64,000 nt of DNA from Caenorhabditis remanei (lineage: Eukaryota > Nematoda > Chromadorea > Rhabditida > Rhabditidae), in NCBI RefSeq assembly GCF_010183535.1, contig NC_071331.1, positions 17,608,001 to 17,672,000 on the forward strand. The letters are read 5' to 3'. The notes under the pieces were generated by a model that was not told the DNA's origin, made no database searches, and saw nothing but the letters and a program-made list of their open reading frames with translations. The translations under genes and the position numbers were made by a program. Shown here in pieces: positions 60,152-64,000 of this stretch. Positions within the stretch are counted from its first letter, which is position 1. Every line of letters starts with the position of its first letter.

Positions 60152-61598
60152 ATGTCTGCGCAGGCTAGTCGTCAGAAGAAAACCGATCAGGACCAACGTG
60201 CTGCCGATCAGGCACTTCTCAATGTAAAACAACACTTCTCAGGCAAATATGTACGAAAAAATTTTCAGGCGGCAATTCAGGACAATGATATGGAACAAGA
60301 TGAGAACTTCACAATAATCGACAAACTCGAGGCGACTGGAATAAGTTCTGGAGATATTTCAAAACTGAAAGAAGCCGGCTACTACACGTACGAATCGTTG
60401 GCCTTCACAACACGACGCGAACTACGAAATGTGAAGGGAATTAGCGATCAAAAAGCCGAGAAGATTATGGTTAGTTCAATGGAAAAGAGGATAGTAGCAA
60501 AAGAGACCAGCTGCAAGGTCAAATTCGACAGACCAATTGAGCAGCTGGGAACATGTTGAGAGGATAAATGACATCATTTTGATTTCATCAAATTTTCAGA
60601 AAGAGGCGATGAAATATGTGCAGATGGGATTCACGACGGGAGCTGAGGTGCATGTAAAACGTAGTCAGCTGGTACAGATCAGAACAGGATCGGCTGCCCT
60701 TGACAGACTTTTAGGAGGAGGAATCGAAACTGGAAGTATCACCGAGGTGAGTAGGTCATGAAAGAAAAAAGTGGAGAGATAGAGAGATGATGGAGAAGAA
60801 AATTGTTGATCTAATTCTAATGATTTATTACGTTCCAGGTTTATGGCGAGTACAGAACTGGAAAGACACAGCTGTGCCACAGTCTGGCGGTTTTGTGTCA
60901 ATTACCAATTGACATGGGAGGTGGTGAGGGAAAATGTATGTACATTGACACAAATGCGACTTTCCGACCAGAGAGAATCATCGCTATCGCTCAAAGGTGA
61001 GAGATATCAGCTGAAACATGTATTGAACAATAAAAAATGTTATTCCAGATACAACATGGATAGTGCTCATGTTTTGGAGAATATCGCTGTCGCTCGTGCC
61101 TACAATTCTGAACATTTGATGGCTTTAATCATCCGAGCGGGAGCAATGATGTCTGAAAGTCGTTACGCAGTTGTTATTGTAGATTGTGCAACTGCACATT
61201 TCCGTAATGAGTACACCGGAAGAGGTGATCTCGCTGAACGTCAAATGAAACTTTCTGCTTTTCTTAAATGTCTTGCAAAGTTGGCTGATGAGTACGGTGT
61301 CGCCGTCATCATCACAAATCAAGTCGTTGCTCAAGTCGATGGTGGTGCTTCAATGTTTCAAGCGGATGCAAAGAAACCGATTGGAGGACACATCATCGCC
61401 CACATGTCTACGACCAGGTTATCAGTGAAAGTGATAAGAGGACACTCACTGACCGTTCTCTTTTTTTGCAGATTGTATCTTCGAAAGGGAAAAGGAGAGA
61501 ATCGCGTGGCAAAAATGGTGCAATCGCCAAATCTTCCAGAAGCTGAAGCGACTTACTCGATCACTAATCATGGAATTGAGGACGCTCGCGAGGACTAG
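60152..61598 (+). CDS. rad-51: RAD-51 recombinase
   Basis: Six exons, 60152-60223, 60269-60469, 60600-60746, 60839-60996, 61049-61417 and 61472-61598, encode 357 aa, the length of the main worm form. This is the eukaryotic strand-exchange protein of homologous recombination, acting on nuclear DNA in meiosis and repair. The N-terminal helix-hairpin-helix region ([20 protein letters not shown]) precedes the RecA core, with Walker [10 protein letters not shown] at residues 143-151, Walker B VVIVDC and the DNA-binding loop region [20 protein letters not shown] acceptor sits 7 nt before the ATG. The 45-nt first intron contains no in-frame stop, so retention would add 15 residues. It shares its upstream region with ebax-1 and is followed by a thymidine kinase in operon-like spacing. 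Confidence 0.97.
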
Positions 61599-61953
61599 CC
61601 CACAGTTGTTTTGATGTTATCATACTCCCGTTCGCTTTTCTTTTTTATCATATGATACTCTTTGTCCCGATAAATATATCATTCCATTTTCTCCCCTTCA
61701 CGGATTCATCATTTGGGTCGTTTTCATTGTCTCTTGTTGTTCCTCTATTCCTTTTTTGACATGTATTATATCGTTTTGTGCATTCATTTCTCTTTGTTTT
61801 ACCCATATTTTTGTATGAATCGTATAGTTCTAAAGACTGATTAGAGGTTTATTATTCTTGTGTTGATAAGTTACTCGATTCGAGAAGGCACTCAACCCTT
61901 TTATGCCTTTTGTCCATTCTCCGACCTTTTTACTGTATATTTTCCAGATTCTC

Positions 61954-63893
61954 ATGTGCACGATGGACGCTGAAGCTGTGAAAAATGAGGTAATAGTGCT
62001 TGTTGCATAATATTTGTACTCAAAAGAGAGCTTACGTCACAATGTGATGGTCGGTGTCTGCTGGACAGCTGCTTGACCCATACCGCTTGCTGACCTGTCT
62101 CTAGCATTCATATTACCCGGCAAGCCATACTTTCCCTTTTTTCTTGGTTTGTTCGTAACGCACACAAATTATTTTGAATTTGAATGCTCTCACACGAACT
62201 TTTAAAAAATTTCACTCGGTTGTTTGAAAAATTCATTCAAAAAGTGATGCAATCCTCCTCGAGTGTCACCCATTTCAACTACGAATCCCATCCGAACAAA
62301 TTTCATGCGCCTTTATTTAAGAACCCCTGGCGATTGACTGTGAATTTGTAATACTAATTTTCAAATGAATAGGATAGTCAAGCGTTCCTTCTTGACTTGT
62401 ATGTGCAGATGGTCCCATGTTCAAAAGGTAAAATGTCTCTTTTCAGAAAAATATTTTCGATTCATCCCTCTAGGTAAAAGCAGAAAATGCCGAATAAAAA
62501 AGAACCAAAAACAATTTCACTTTTTCCACCTCCTCCAACATTTTCTCCTTGTTCTTCATCCGTTCGTTTCGGACACCATCCGTCTCCATTTTTCTCTATC
62601 CATCTCCCAATGGCAACAGCCAAAAGGCGGTCTTGTATCCAACGGCGACTGCGACCGGTTCCGCAACGCTCATCTCAAAACGCGGAAAGAAGCATCTGCA
62701 ATCCCTTTCTGTAGCAGACCATCTCTCTGGTCTATTCTTTCATTTATTTTGCCTCCTTCCATACATAAACACATACCAGTGGTAATTGATAATGCTTTTT
62801 GGCAAAGCTTGTCTCCATATCTCTTATCTTGCCAAGATGATAAGGAAGCGCAACACGGCCCGACCGCGCCGCCACTTTTTTCGATCCGAGATGTTTTTGT
62901 GGAGTGTCTAACGATGATCTTTAATAATCTTTGGACAGATCTCTAAATAAGTTTTTCTTCCAGATGACTTGCTGCTCATCCAACTCCTCGCTCTCTGATT
63001 TCAACACTTTGCCGAGATGTCCGAATCGCGTTGGCTCCATAACTGTCATCCTTGGACCAATGTTCAGTGGAAAAACGTAACGAATTTCGAAGATCAAAAA
63101 CACGATAAAAATCCATTTATTTCTTTTAGGACTGAATTGCTTCGACTACACGACCGGCAAATAATCGCCAAGCGAACATGTGTACTTGTGAAGTATGCTG
63201 GTGACACTCGTTACGATGCCGACCTGGTTGCCACTCATAGCAAGTTGGTTGATAATTCGAAATTGTTGAGTATGAATAGAGAATTTCAGAATGACTGGAC
63301 AAGGACGCACTGTCAAAGCACATCGACTGGATGAGGTCTCCTCACAAATCTTCAGCGACGACGTTCAAGTCGTTTCAATTGATGAGGGGCAATTTGTAAG
63401 TGATAGTGGAATTTAAGTTAGTTGTTTCAATTAAATCTTCCAGTTCGATGATCTCGCCGAAACCTGCGAAGAATTGGCTCAACGTGGGAAAGTTGTGTGC
63501 GTCGCCGCGTTGAATGGCACATTCGAGAGGAAGCCATTCCCTCAAATCTCACTTCTCCTACCGTACGCCAATGAAATCAAGCAAGTCACCGCGGTGTGTG
63601 TTGAGTGTGGGTCTCAAGCGAACTTCTCTTTCCGGAGCACACTTGACAAGAAAGTCGAAGTTATCGGAGGAGCCGACACCTATACTGCTCTCTGCAGAGA
63701 ATGCTACGTTCAAAAGAGTGAAGAAAAGGATGCTGAGGAGCAGTTGAAGACCGGATGTGACAAGAACGAGAACGACATCACTGGTATTGTTATGGCGAAG
63801 AAGGAGCAGCGATCGGATGGATCCGTTTCCCCACCACGCAAGAAAATCGGTCTCAGCAAGTCGGTGGCTCTCGAGTCGACTGTCCGGATCTAA
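61954..63893 (+). CDS. Thymidine kinase, TK1 type
   Basis: Exons 61954-61989, 62964-63076, 63130-63243, 63290-63395 and 63444-63893 give 272 aa. If translation starts at the second exon ATG the protein is 260 aa. This is a cytosolic TK1-like enzyme phosphorylating thymidine with ATP. Walker A is ILGPMFSGKT (residues 30-38 of the shorter form), then VKYAGDTRY, the DEGQFF substrate motif, AALNGTFERKPF, and the zinc-binding pairs CVEC and CREC. The donor after HSK (63243) was chosen because it restores the frame into MTGQGR; a nearby GTATG donor does not. The first exon follows a TTTTCCAG acceptor 350 bp after the rad-51 stop, which fits SL2 trans-splicing in an operon. The C-terminal tail after the zinc region is longer than in TK1 and Lys/Glu-rich. 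Confidence 0.93.
61990..62963 (+). other. 974-bp first intron of the thymidine kinase gene
   Basis: Unusually long for this gene. A GC-richer stretch at about 62480-62720 is open in all three plus-strand frames for 75 or more codons, one reading NGNSQKAVLYPTATATGSAT. No convincing splice-compatible exon was found, so it is left as intron with possible unannotated coding content. Confidence 0.45.
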
Positions 63894-64000
63894 TCCATTA
63901 CTTCACTTTCTTTATTTTACATTTTCTTGCAACTTATACACCTGAACTAATTGCTCACTTTGTTTTCACTTATCATTTGTAAACATTTCACTTCTGGTAT

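Noticed and set aside
63244..63269. Alternative GTATG donor in the second TK1-domain exon
   Set aside because: Using the donor at 63270 puts an immediate TGA in frame after splicing, whereas GTTGGT at 63244 keeps the TK1 frame into MTGQGR and gives a 46-nt intron.
1..64000. CRISPR arrays, prophage, bacterial operons, rRNA or tRNA genes
   Set aside because: The sequence is nematode nuclear DNA with spliced genes. I saw no regularly spaced direct repeats with unique spacers and no recognisable tRNA or rRNA; an untested tRNA could still be missed without a covariance search.

Overview
The window is nuclear DNA of a Caenorhabditis-type nematode. The evidence is AT-rich sequence with many 44-50 nt introns, near-uniform TTTTCAG-type 3' splice sites, start codons just downstream of unpartnered 3' splice sites (typical of trans-splicing), and recognisable worm genes: unc-43 (CaMKII), rad-51, ebax-1 (ZSWIM8), a Mesh/SUSD2-like protein, a long-chain acyl-CoA synthetase, a thymidine kinase and a threonine aldolase. 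From memory, several of these map to C. elegans chromosome IV. Details such as the residues after the short UNC-43 start (MMNAC) suggest a sister species rather than C. elegans itself. Exon models were built by hand from splice consensus and reading phase; every multi-exon CDS below closes in frame.

Layout. 1-10 kb is gene-dense: the 3' end of a threonine aldolase (+), two minus-strand genes in operon-like order (a G-patch/KOW protein, then an unrecognised 342-aa protein), a 1,041-aa repeat protein (+) with a basic tandem-repeat half and an acidic half, and a mitochondrial carrier (-). 12.4-35.8 kb is one gene, unc-43. It has a long N-terminal isoform whose first exon lies 8.5 kb upstream of the kinase exons, an equal-length alternative exon for the catalytic-loop segment, an optional exon inside the calmodulin-binding segment, and three downstream first exons that would give kinase-less, hub-containing proteins. 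All four sets join with compatible phase. 37.5-49.1 kb holds a 42-aa secreted peptide gene, an acyl-CoA synthetase, the 1,451-aa membrane protein and a 56-aa secreted cationic peptide, all on the plus strand.

49.3-50.8 kb is a transposon-rich interval: a hairpin MITE next to a CpG-rich terminal-inverted-repeat element carrying a degraded minus-strand gene. It separates the secreted peptides from an unrecognised 302-aa protein (+) and ebax-1 (-). ebax-1 is head-to-head with rad-51 across 1.85 kb, and rad-51 is followed 350 bp downstream by a thymidine kinase, an operon-like arrangement linking homologous recombination with dNTP salvage.

Dispersed short hairpins sharing a GCGCTCTACCGAA-like end occur at least seven times, and a 0.45-kb palindrome sits beside the alternative unc-43 catalytic exon. 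The most interesting material is the extra isoform architecture of unc-43, the charge-segregated repeat protein, the two small secreted peptides and the degraded gene inside the inverted-repeat element.
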